Below, one piece after another: positions 24,925 to 35,787 of a stretch of DNA of 64,000 nt. The DNA is from Cristatella mucedo. Its lineage: Eukaryota > Bryozoa > Phylactolaemata > Cristatellidae. Location: contig WPIO01000118.1 in the NCBI GenBank assembly GCA_009760855.2, positions 62,001-126,000 on the forward strand, read 5' to 3'. Position 1 is the first letter of the stretch; each line of letters opens with the position of its first letter. The notes under the pieces are model-generated. The model was not told where the DNA came from. It searched no databases and saw only the letters and a list, made by a program, of their open reading frames with translations. Position numbers and translations under genes: made by a program.

Positions 24925-25405
24925 GTAATACATTTCATGAGCGGCTCCCTTAGAGAACTGAATAGGCTCTCTCTAGGCATTTTACAGATGCTTTATAGGA
25001 AGCACTACCAAATGATTAGTGGTAAGATTCGAAAGCAGTAGGCACAGTGCAAGCAGGTACATGCACACGAAGGACAATTACCCAGACCCAACAAATGCGT
25101 TTTAGGCTTTTTTATATTTTGTAACATCAGGGGACATAATGACGTGAGCCGGTACTAAGTTCCAGGCTTTAGGAGTGTAGGAACTAAAAGTATGGGTCAC
25201 GAACTGTCCTGAGGTTCGTACGAGATATGGCTAAACGATTGAGTCAGAAGAGCGGGAATAGTTCTGGTAGGTAGAGTGGAGCCCGCGATTGGAGGGACCT
25301 AAAAGTGAGCGACAGAACCTCGAAGTCGATGCGTCGCTTGACTGGTAGCCAGTGCAGGTCGGCAAGAAATGGTGTGACGTGGCAACTGCGACCTCACGGC
25401 AGACA
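24925..25405 (-). mobile_element. Degenerate LINE copy
   Basis: Minus-strand tail (CTCCCTTAGAGAACTGAATA) through the CAGTGCAGGTCGGCAAGAAA block. Old copy, many substitutions. 25420-25840 shows nothing identifiable beyond AT-rich sequence. Confidence 0.7.
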
Positions 25406-26017
25406 GTCCTAGCTGCATGTACGCTTCAAATCATCAGGAAGTCTCGTTGACAGAATGTTTTTTTTAGCGGGAAAGTCAAGGAATGCAAAATTGGTCTGAC
25501 AATCGAATATTTTTTAGAGTATTTAATCAGCGAAATTTGAAATGCCAGTTTGAATATGCTTGTACATTAGAATGCTAGGTTATTTTCTGATTTTGGTCGG
25601 GTAGATTTGGCTATGCATGTCCATGATTGCAGAAAATGAGGCTCCAGGACGTTTGGTGACATTGTATAGCAAAATTTACCCAATGGCTGATCAGATGTAT
25701 CAAATAATTGCTGTCATAGTCTCCTCTGCCTGTCTCACATACCTTACCGCACTTTACAGAAATTGATAAGTAGTGGTAGCAGCTTGACCGTACGAGTGTG
25801 TAGACTCCTACAGAGCCAATATTTTACCCCACATGAAACTTGGTGATTCGGGGGCGATGACAGAGGCTGAGCGCTCCACATGCCTCTCTGCTTGTTTGCT
25901 GGATCTTTCGCCAGCATTTGGTACTATTGATCTCCAAGTCCTTCTCAAGCACCACTCAACTCACCTATGCACTGCTTGCACTGCACTGCAATGGTTTAGG
26001 TCCTAGCCCGTCTCGAA

Positions 26018-26117
26018 CAAGGTCTGAGCGAGGTCGTGGACTCGAGCCAAGTGGCATATGTGAAGCACCTTAATGGAGATTATGTTCTCTTTGGGCGCTA
26101 TACAAATGAATTATATA
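26018..26117 (+). mobile_element. SINE2, 5'-truncated, nested in LINE RT
   Basis: GAGGTCGTGGACTCGAGCC box, then GAAGCACCTTAATGGAGATT and the GGGCGCTATACAAATGAATT tail. LINE reverse-transcriptase codons flank it. Confidence 0.8.
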
Positions 26118-26210
26118 TCTCAGTGGGACTCCGGAGCATTGATGTCAACGGGCAGCAATCATCCGAGGAGCAGCAAAATTACGGGGTAACCCAGGGCTCG
26201 GTCCGATTCT

Positions 26211-26286
26211 AATAATATTAATAATAATGCACTTGATAAAGCGCCCTCAGAGAACTCACTCTTTCTAGGCGCTTTACATTTGTTGT
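26211..26286 (-). mobile_element. Very short LINE 3' end nested in another LINE
   Basis: (AAT)n then TGCACTTGATAAAGCGCCCT ... TAGGCGCTTTACATTTG. Only the 3' hairpin region is present. Host RT sequence resumes directly after it. Confidence 0.8.
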
Positions 26287-26648
26287 CGTTCTACTCTCCC
26301 TTTTGCCGATACAACTGCCAAGCACAATTTAGGATTTCACCCCTATGCAGATGACACAATTGTATCAATAGTACCATCCTTTGGAGACCATGCATTTAGT
26401 TCGTATGCTCCCAAAGCCTGGAACTCCCTCCCGACCTGCGTCAGAACATCCCCTGACCTGACCACATTTAAAAGGAACTTAAAAACACACCTATTTAGGA
26501 CAGCATTTAGTGGGTCCCTGTGCCCTGTGATTCGTCCTTCATGTGCTTATGCGTGCTGACACTGTGCATGCTGCCACTAACCACATTTGCATGCTGACCA
26601 TGTGCATGTCACCCCTAACCATATTATTCATTGTTTGTTTTTCAAGCA

Positions 26649-27046
26649 TAATAATAATAATAATAATAATAATATTGCACTTGATAAAGCGCCCTCAGAG
26701 AACTTAATCTCTTTCTAGGCGCTTTACATTTGCTGCAAAGTGATACGCAATAGAATAGTAAGTAAAATCATGCTTGAAAAACAAACAAAATGAATAACAT
26801 GGTTAGGGGTTACATGCACTGGGTCAGCATGCAAATGTGGTTAGTGGCAGCATGAACAGTGTCAGCACGCATAAGCAAATCGAGGACGAATCACAAAGAC
26901 CCACTAAATGCTGTCCTAAATAGGTATGTTTTTAAGTTTCTTTTAAATGTGGTCAGGTCAGGGGATGTTCTGATGCAGGTCGGGAGGGAGTTCCAGGCTG
27001 TGGGAGCATACGAGCTAAATGCACGGTCTCCAAAGGATTTAAGGTT
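26649..27046 (-). mobile_element. LINE 3' part, left half of an inverted pair
   Basis: Minus-strand tail with (AAT)8 followed by the full 3' UTR and coding end (KSFGDR region). Joined at about 27046 to a plus-strand 3' tail, forming a structure with LINE tails at both ends. Confidence 0.85.
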
Positions 27047-27162
27047 GATTTTACTTACCATTCAATTGCATTTCCCTTCGCAGCAAATGTAAAGCGCATA
27101 GAAAGAGATTAAGTTCTCTGAGGGCGCTTTATCAAGTGCATTATTATTATTATTATTAATAG
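27046..27162 (+). mobile_element. LINE 3' tail, right half of an inverted pair
   Basis: GATTTTACTTACCATTCAAT ... GGGCGCTTTATCAAGTGCAT and (ATT)6. Faces the copy at 26649-27046. Confidence 0.85.
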
Positions 27163-28083
27163 TTCTGGGCAAAGTGTGATTCAGAAATTGAAAAGATATC
27201 CGCTCAAAATCGGCTCTGCCACAGCATATCTCCTGCTGAGTCTGCACGAAAGCTAGGTGTCATGTTCCAAAGTGACCTTTCATTAGACGACCACATCGGC
27301 TCCACAGTCAAGTCTGCCTACTTTCAGCTACACAACATTCCTAAAATTCGGGCTGGTTTAGATAAGGATACCTCGTCTAAATTGGTTAATGCATTTGTGA
27401 CATCCCGTCTTGACTTCTGTAACTCACTGCTTGCTGGCCTACCGGCATGTGCAATCAGGCGATTACAGCTGGTGCAAAACTCGGCAGCTAGGCTTGCAGG
27501 TCGTGAACTTCGCAGTTGCCACATCACATCACTTCCTGCCCACCTGCACTGGCACCCAGTCAAGCAACGCATCGACTTCAATTTTTTGTCACTCACTTTT
27601 ATGTCCATTCTTTGGCTCCAGCCTACCTATCAGATCTACTCCCCCACCAGTCTAAGCATCGTACCACTCGCTTTTCGGAATCTAACTGTTACCCATACAT
27701 GGTACAAACCTCAAATCCTTTGGAGACCGTGCTTTAGTTCGTATGCTCCCAAAGCCTAGAACAACTCACTCCCGACTGACGTCACGACATCCCCTGACTT
27801 GACCATACTTAATAAGAACTTAAAAGCACCTATTTAGGACAGCATTTAGTGGGTCCCTGTGATTCGTCCTCCATATGCTTATTCGTGCTGACACTGTGCA
27901 TGCTGCCGCTAACCATACTTGCATACTGACCCTGTGCATGTCATCTCTAATCATGTTATTCTTGTTTATTGAGCATGCTACCATTAACCATTCAATCGTG
28001 CTTCCTTTGCAGCAAATGTAAAGTGTCTACAAAGAGACTGAGTTCTCTGAGGCCTCTACATCAAATGAATTATTATTTCCACT
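27163..28083 (+). mobile_element. CR1/L2-like LINE, 5'-truncated
   Basis: Codes [20 protein letters not shown] and [20 protein letters not shown] in one 165-residue frame from 27262. Frameshifted afterwards, with the 3' tail to 28083. Confidence 0.88.
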
Positions 28084-28134
28084 ATAGATCTAACAAAAAT
28101 AACGCCCTGACTCCTACCTATATAGAATGATGTT

Positions 28135-28325
28135 CCAGGTTTACCCAACACATTTCATGAGATTACACTTTCTCATGCTATGGCCTTTGACGGCTCGGCC
28201 GATATGGAACTCCTAACTAGCGATACAGCTGTCATTTACGAAAAAAGCTTCGGGCAACTGCAGTTTTGATTTCAAATCATAAAGAACGGCTTATCGGGTT
28301 TACTCACTCAATTTCATGCGATTGA
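28135..28325 (-). repeat. Isolated copy of the 160-bp satellite-like unit
   Basis: TTCTCATGCTATGGCCTTTG ACGGCTCGGCC, then TTTGATTTCAAATCATAAAG AACGGC and ATGCGATTG match the right arm of the 35-kb palindrome. Confidence 0.7.
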
Positions 28326-28566
28326 GCGACCGTCCCGTAAATGTTATGGAATTACATCAGGCGATGGGCTGTGCCCCTTACATTCATCCGTCCATAAGAG
28401 AATTCCAGTCGCCCTTGGGCCAACGGGTGTGGAGGTCACGGACCCACTGAATGATGCCTCCTTTATCAACGACTTGTGAGCATAGGCTTGTGCTTTGAAA
28501 GCCTTGGGTATATGCCATTCATACAAGCCTCCTACTTACTGTTTCTTTCCTAATATTAAAGGTAAG

Positions 28567-28765
28567 CTGATTTAACAGCCTCATTCATGTAGCGACAGAA
28601 GAGCCTTAACGGTTATCACCACAGCTTGCTGCTGCCAATAAAGGATAGACCACTGCAGGACTCGAACCCACGTGTCGAACAGTCGTGAAGAGTGAGCACC
28701 TTACTGGTCTAATACGGGGGCATATCGATCCCAGTAGCTTTGCATTACCAACTCAACCGCCAAGG
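28567..28765 (-). mobile_element. SINE1
   Basis: GATTTAACAGCCTCATTCAT, GCGACAGAAGAGCCTTAACG and the box GGACTCGAACCCA (minus strand GGTTCGAGTCC). Confidence 0.85.
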
Positions 28766-29057
28766 TCTCGAAGTGTAGTAGCCCTATTCTGAGGTGCTAG
28801 AATCGCAAAGAGTGGACCAGGCTTTGCATAGTTCCAGCTTATCCGATCAGTTCCAACAGCCCGGTCCATCGAATCAGTACAATTAAATGTTTAGTTTTAT
28901 AGTGCAAAGTGAATTTGCCGATCCCAAGCCATCTTCCAATCTCACGATTGCTTTGACCTGGTTAATGTAGCAATGTCAACACTCCCTTAACATGGTCATT
29001 GCTCTATTCCTTGGTGGGTAGTTGATAGCTACATATGGCCGATCCAGAAAATACAAT

Positions 29058-29232
29058 AAATCCTAGCTGATTGAACAGCCTCCTTGTATATCAACAGAAG
29101 AGCCTTTAAGGCTATCGCCACCGCTTGCAGTGGCGATAAAGAATCGCCCACCGCAGGAATAGAAACCCACGACCCCGGGGCCGAGGTCATGAAAGCCTTA
29201 CCTAGTGTGCCATCACGGCTCACCGAAGTATA
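29058..29232 (-). mobile_element. SINE1
   Basis: GCTGATTGAACAGCCTCCTT, GATAAAGAATCGCCCACCGC and GGGGCCGAGGTCATGAAAGC in the reverse orientation. Adjacent to the old LINE at 29294. Confidence 0.85.
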
Positions 29233-29293
29233 GGTAATGTAATGTAATGTATCTCCGTCAGTAACTCCACAAAGTCATAAAGACCATATGGTG

Positions 29294-31660
29294 TTACGCA
29301 GGAGAGCTTTGTATAACGCACTCACAGTCTAAGTGGCTTTCGGTACGCATTCGGTAGCCAACAGGCTTCGTCTCACGCAACAGAGAGAAAGTGGGAAGCA
29401 TAGCAGAGTTAGGAGAGCAGTTGAGGTAGTGAGTAGCATAGAAGTAGCAGTTCAGGACCGCTGAAAAAGATGTGCCATAGTCGGCATCAGGAGAGTAGAT
29501 GTCGTTGCGTAAGAATTGTGGAAGCGAGTTCCACAGTCTAGGACCTGCAGAGCTAAAGCTTCTGTCGCCAACTGTCTTTAAGCGGAGGAATGGGACAGCT
29601 AATTTGTTGTCCACACAGGACCTGAGGGCGCGAACAGGCTGAAACTGATGCAGCAGTTCAGCTAGGTACGAAGGAGCCAAGCCGTGGCGGGCCTTGTGGG
29701 TCAGCGTAAGAACTTTGCTCTGTATCCGTTGCTCAACCGGCATCCATCCTAGCTCTTTCAGCAGAGGTGACACGTGCTCAAACCGCTGGGACTTGAAGAC
29801 CAGCCTTGCAGCCATATTCATTGTCCACTGTAGTGGCATAATAGCTTTCTTTGGCAGCCCAGCCAAAAGGGAATTACAATAATCAAGCCGAGACAGAACT
29901 AAAGAGCTAGTTAAATTTTTTACAAGCCACTGGGAGACAGCTCCTAGTCTTGGATAGGGATCGGATGTGATGGCTAGCTGTAGAGGCAGTCTTCTGAATG
30001 AAACTTTTGAAATTGAGGCAGCTGTCGAACATGACACCTAGATTACGAGCACGTGGTGAAGGTCGCACAATAGCATCACCTATTAGAACAGCAAAGCCTT
30101 TTAATCCAGCCACACGCTTAGGGTGTCCTATGAGCAGCAGTTCGGTTTTATCGTCATTTAATTTCAGGAAGTTTTCCGACATCCAGGATCGAATATCGGC
30201 AAGGCAAGCATTCAGTTTCTCAGTTGCTGCAGCAGATTCCGACGGTTTAAATGACAAATACAACTGAGTATCGTCAGCATAGAAGTGATATCCTATTCCA
30301 TGGGCCTTAATCACTTTTCCCAGAGGTTGAGTATAAATGGAGAACAGCAAGGGACCGAGTACAGACCCTTGAGGGACTCTCACAGGTGACCCTTCTCATG
30401 TCTGAGACCTGACCCCCACACGACACGGATTGAACACGATCAGACAAGTAGGATTTAAACCACGCCAGTGCTTCGTCTGCCAGACCGATCGTTGTTCTCA
30501 ATCGTTCAAGCAGAACTTCGTGATCAATGGTGTCGAAGGCAGCAGACAGATCTAGCAGAGCTAGGGCAGTGACATTCCTGTCGTTGTTGCCACGTAGAAT
30601 GTCATTGTTAACACCGAGGAGAGCAGTTTCAGTAGAGTGCTGCCTCTTGAACCCTGATTGAAATGTTTCTGACATTTCATTATTTTCAATATGTTCAACT
30701 AGCTGCTTAGCAACAATTTTTTCAAGAATCTTTGATAAGAAGGGAAACTGGACGATAGTTTCCCAGGACCTCTGTGTCTAATCCAGGCTTTTTAGGAATA
30801 GGTCTAACGATTGCCGATTTGAAGGACTTGGGGACGACCCCTTTTCCCAAAGAAGCATTAAAAATCTTGGTTATGGCAGGGCTAAGTTGGTCTGCAAGTG
30901 AAGACCACAGAGATGAAGGTATAGGGTCTTCAGGAGACGAGCTCTTTTTGCTAGACTTTATTAAGGCAGCCACATCACAGGTAGAAACATCGGAGAACCT
31001 TTTAAGAAAGGTCACAGGTTGAGGAACGGCGATTGCTTTGGTCGGAGGGGGCTTAATGGAGGCACGAATGTGCACATTTTTTTCAGTAAAGAAGGCTGAA
31101 AACTTTTCGGCTGAGCCCTTAATATCTGGGGAGTCAGACCTCACAGCATTGGCCAGTAAATGTTTTACTGTTAATTGTAATCTGTTGTAAACTTGTAATC
31201 TGTTTAGTGTCCGACTGGCAGGAATTCAGCTTTCTAATGAAAAAAGAAGCCCTGGTTTTTGTAAGCTTTCGGGTGTAAACTCGAAGCAAGTCTTTAAATT
31301 GACTAGGTCTGCCTCAGACCCCGATTTCTTGAAACGACGTTCCAGCCTGCGCTTAACACGGCGCATCTTAAGGAGTGTTTTGTAAATTGAAAGGAATCTC
31401 GACTTTGAACACGGACAGAGCGAACGGGAGCATGCTTGTCAAGAGCACTCCTGAGTGTCATGTTCATCGCATCAGTGAGGGTATCGAGGCTGCCGGTCGA
31501 GTCTGAATGCAGATCAAGAAGGCCTGCATCACAAACAGATTTCAAAAACTTGTCCATGTCAATGCTTTGTAAGTTACGTCGTTTGGCAAATTCGACATTG
31601 CAAGTGCTATCCTTATGCCACATGGCTATGTGAAGAAATACAGTGCAAGTTGACTCCATA
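29294..31660 (-). mobile_element. Longer LINE copy of a second, CR1-clade-like family, degraded
   Basis: Minus strand, in order: endonuclease-RT linker (SALDKHAPVRSVRVQSR, about 31440), RT palm start (GNYRPVSLL, about 30740), LLDLSAAFDTIDHEVLLERL (about 30520), [20 protein letters not shown] (30383), FYADDTQLY (about 30280), [13 protein letters not shown] (about 30140), then C-terminal [14 protein letters not shown] (about 29880) and RLWNSLPQFLR (about 29510). At least three frame changes break it. The endonuclease is missing. It lacks the hairpin tail of the common family. Confidence 0.92.
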
Positions 31661-31942
31661 AATATTGGAAAACCCAGAAAAATATCATTACATTAAAAAA
31701 AGACAAATCTCATCTAAAAGAATCTGGTCTTATCCTTTTTTGGATAAGCCAGTAAGTGGGACTACTATAACAGACCGAAAGCATGCTCCTATATAACATC
31801 CGGCTAGTTGGGAGTTCCCAGATGCTACGTGGCTTTGGTTTGGGCATTGGCCAACCTTAATACTGAGAATTGAGGGGTGCAAGGACTTTGTGCTCCTGAA
31901 TCGAGGACGCTTAACATTAATAAAAGCTTTTTTCTAGTAGTC

Positions 31943-31948
31943 TTTATT
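31943..31948 (-). promoter_or_regulatory. Candidate polyadenylation signal of TOMM20 (AATAAA)
   Basis: TTTATT on the + strand reads AATAAA on the minus strand, about 290 nt after the TOMM20 stop. Reasonable 3' UTR length; no transcript evidence available. Confidence 0.5.
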
Positions 31949-32234
31949 TGTCACAAACATAAGGCTTGCTTGCAGTAACCATTATCACACGTGAAAAAAT
32001 GGAATTGCATGAGCACTGCATTGCATTGATGACCCTTACTAGATGCTGAGGTCATTCAATCCGGTAGACATCGATGGATGTGATAGCATAGCTGCTCAGG
32101 TAGCTCAGGGTGCTGCTTGCATGGCAGTGATGTCACGCCAGGCCAAAGCTAACAGATACCTCTAGAAGGCATTCAGGCTGCTGCATCCACGGCAGCCCAT
32201 TCTACAAATGGTGTCAGTCCTTCATTCAACTTCC

Positions 32235-32288
32235 CTACTCCAGCTCGTCCTCGAATATGATGCCGGTTGCATTTTCCGACGATGGAGG
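32235..32288 (-). CDS. TOMM20: TOMM20 exon 5 (acidic C-terminus and stop)
   Basis: After the acceptor TTGTTACTAG, phase 0 gives PPSSENATGIIFEDELE and TAG. The acidic end resembles the AEDDVE terminus of vertebrate TOMM20. Identified by phase and position, so less certain than exons 1, 3 and 4. Confidence 0.72.
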   Translation of the reverse strand, partial: PPSSENATGIIFEDELE

Positions 32289-35200
32289 CTAGTAACAACG
32301 AGAAACGGCATCGGCCGGTCAGCACAAGCATAACACATAGATGCAGTGTGGCCATGGAAGCAGAGCCTGGCAACTTTTGCCGATGCTTGTATGGGATAGG
32401 TGAATGCACAAATAGCCACTGGTTGCCTGGCTAGACCGGGTCAGCCATAACTGCCATGAATCAAATGCCTAGATGCATGCACCAACAGGATCAAAATGCC
32501 TATAACTTGGTACACACCCAAGTAGCTTTGCAAGGCCTATGATGCACAAAACAGTCCAGAAGTAGCTATCTAGACAACAGCTGCATAAAATCTAAGAATC
32601 CATTAAACTGCCACAGTACCCTCTAACCCTACCCCAGAAAAGGGGACGACTACAGGCAAGCAGCTTAGCTTATTACCATGGTTGTGGCTACTTTTTCTAA
32701 CAACAGCTGGAAGATCTGTGGTGCCAAAGTCTGCTGAAGAACCGACAAAAGCTGCCTTGGTTGCCCACAGACAGCTACGGCATTAGCAAGGTGCTCAACA
32801 CCTTCTTCCAATTGACCTGAAACAAATACAGTGTGTTATTATGGCAGCAGAAAAAACTGTTTCCAGTAAAACTTTAGTACAATCATAAGCGCCTATTCGA
32901 AAATCGCCCTAGTGAGCAGATGTGTTGACATCTGAACAATGACCCAGAGCCTACAGCCGAGTACAAAGTCATTATTAACCCCTAGTTTACATGATTTTTA
33001 GGAAATAAACTTTACAATATCAACCGAAGATGCAACGAAACCACAAGCCTGTCTATACCGGTACGTATATGCAGGTCAGCTTGCACTGCAACGTCGCATT
33101 GCCCTGGCAACGTGCAAAACGCCTCCCACCGAAGCAGATGATAAACAATTACCCATACCCGGATTGCTCTCACGCCTATCACTGCGAACGTTCTAATTTA
33201 AATCCATTTGACAATGAAAGAGGCATTCCATTTTGAGCCATTTGCAGAGTACCACGTGAGTACAGGCAAACGAATGCTCATTAAAACGAAAATAGCAATA
33301 CTATTTATTATCCTTGGTTTGGAGCATGGTCCCTAGGCTGAGTGGCACCCATCACGACTTACGTCAAGTGGCAAGATAATAATAAGAATGCACTTGATAA
33401 AGCACCCTCAGAGAACTTAATCTCTCACTAGGTGCTTTACATTGATGTACTTACGTCGTGACGTGGTGAGATGGTGCACTTATGTCATGCTGCTTAAATA
33501 CAGTATTGTATTTCTACTATGACTCAGCGAAGGGAGTCCACATGCTCACTTGAGGTATATTTTTATACATATTATATATAATCGAGCCCACAGGCTTACT
33601 CAACGTATCCCTATCAATTAAAGGGAGAAAGTCCGTCCTTCCCTCCGACATGCGGCAAGGTGGCGAGTCCACAGGTTCACTCGACGACAAAAAACAGAGT
33701 ACCAAGAGGTAATAAACGTGTAAATGTATGTACAGTATTGTATTTTCTAGTATGACAGCAAAGCAAGTCATCAGTCTCACTCATCTCAAAAACTTGGACT
33801 TGTAGCATGGGAGCTGCAAAGCGATCCAGGTAGGTATCTACCAGTCACTAAACCCGGGAGGTCTTTTAATGAGTGAAGCTTAGCAGTACTGGTTCGTCCA
33901 CTCTGAAACTCAACCCAAAAGCCACCGGAAAGCTAGCAGCCATTGGGAGATCACATTAGAAGATGCATACACTAACAGGAAATCGCTCGAATGCAAAACA
34001 AAAATTTACTAGCTGAGAAGCAGAAAGCTGCTCGTCTGAAGTGGGCTACAGCAAGTTGGCATCGTTCACTTAAAGACTGAGGAATAATCTGCACTAATGA
34101 GATTTGTTCAGATCTTAGTCTTAGCCTAGGTGCTAACTCTTAACGACTTGGCTCTTAACGATTAAAGTCGTGGGTTCGAGTCCTGAAACAGGCAACCCTT
34201 TATTGCCGATTGCAAATGGGGTGATGTTCGATCAACTAATTCATACTTTTTACTTTACCTTTTTTTTTTACAATAATTGGCAACTATATGAACTAAGCTA
34301 TTATCAAACGTCCTTGAACTTGATATTCTGCAATTAGGGACACGTACAGCAAAAGTTATCCAGCCGAAATAAAAAATTAACTACTGCATTGATGTACATG
34401 CCAACTTACATTTGAAATTTCATGTTGATCCATCAATTATTGGGCGAATTATGGAATTTACATGGCAAAAACATACACAGCAAATGAAACTCATTAAAAG
34501 TCACAAGCAAGTACCTAAACAACCTGCAAACATGTACCTCGATGTACCACAAGTCATATGATGGCAGAGATAGATAAATTAGTCATTAGTAGATACGTTG
34601 CTCCCGGTTTACTTTCGGGTTAGGCAGGTTTGGCTAATAGTTTTTAAAATTATTTCCTTATGTCTGGAAATTTTCAAAACTAAAGATCCTATTGCTAACA
34701 AGCTCGTCGTTTGAAAGGTACCAGCTATTTGACCGTTGGACTAATCTCAATATTTTCAGCACTGGCCATTGTGTGCGAAGCGAAAATGCACAAAATTTTG
34801 TGAGTAAACCAAGAACACCATTTTCTATAATGTGAAACCAAAACTGCAGTTGCAAAACTTAGTGAAAATGACAGCTCTAACCGCAGTTCGATTATGTTGG
34901 GAGGCTGGCTGATCCAGGCCATTGGAGAACGCACAAGCATAATCGGCTGAAATTTAAAAACCTGGAATAATTCTTTATCATCTGAAAAGAAAACTGCAGT
35001 TGTGAGGCTTTTTGTAGAAACGGCAGCTGTGTCACGGTTCAATTATTTAGGGCTGCTATCTGGGTCGAGCCACTGGAGGCCATTGCATGAGAACAAGCGA
35101 GTGCAATCGCATGAGAGTGGGTAAACTTGGCATGCTGTTCTCTATAATTTGAAATCAAACCAGTTTCTCGAAGCACTTTATGGAAATGGCAGCTTTATAG

Positions 35201-35751
35201 GCATTCGAATGTCTAAAAAGGCTGGCTGACCCTGGCCATTTTGGGCCATAGCACGAGAACACCAAGCGAAATTATGTGAAATTTTAATGGGTAATCCCGT
35301 AACACCCTTCTGCATAATTTGGAATTAAAACCGCAACTGTTTTATGGTTATTGTGGAAATGGCAGTGATCACATCATATCGTTATATATATATTATATAT
35401 ATATATTATATATATTATATATATAATGATATGATATGATGTGATCACTGCCATTTCCACAATAACCATAAAACAGTTGCGGTTTTAATTCCAAATTATG
35501 CAGAAGGGTGTTACGGGATTACCCATTAAAATTTCACATAATTTCGCTTGGTGTTCTCGTGCTATGGCCCAAAATGGCCAGGGTCAGCCAGCCTTTTTAG
35601 ACATTCGAATGCCTATAAAGCTGCCATTTCCATAAAGTGCTTCGAGAAACTGGTTTGATTTCAAATTATAGAGAACAGCATGCCAAGTTTACCCACTCTC
35701 ATGCGATTGCACTCGCTTGTTCTCATGCAATGGCCTCCAGTGGCTCGGCCC

Positions 35752-35787
<36 letters not shown>

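Larger units (their letters stand above)
25845..26646 (+). mobile_element. LINE copy interrupted by a SINE2 and a second LINE tail
   Basis: RT fragments in order: LDLSPAFGTIDLQVLLKHH (25895-25965), then VNGQQSSEEQQNYGVTQGSV (26135-26205), then GFHPYADDTIVS (26330-26370). Then a deletion to the C-terminal/3' UTR part (26374-26646). The RT is split by a SINE2 at 26018-26117 and by a 76-bp minus-strand LINE tail at 26211-26286. Confidence 0.82.
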
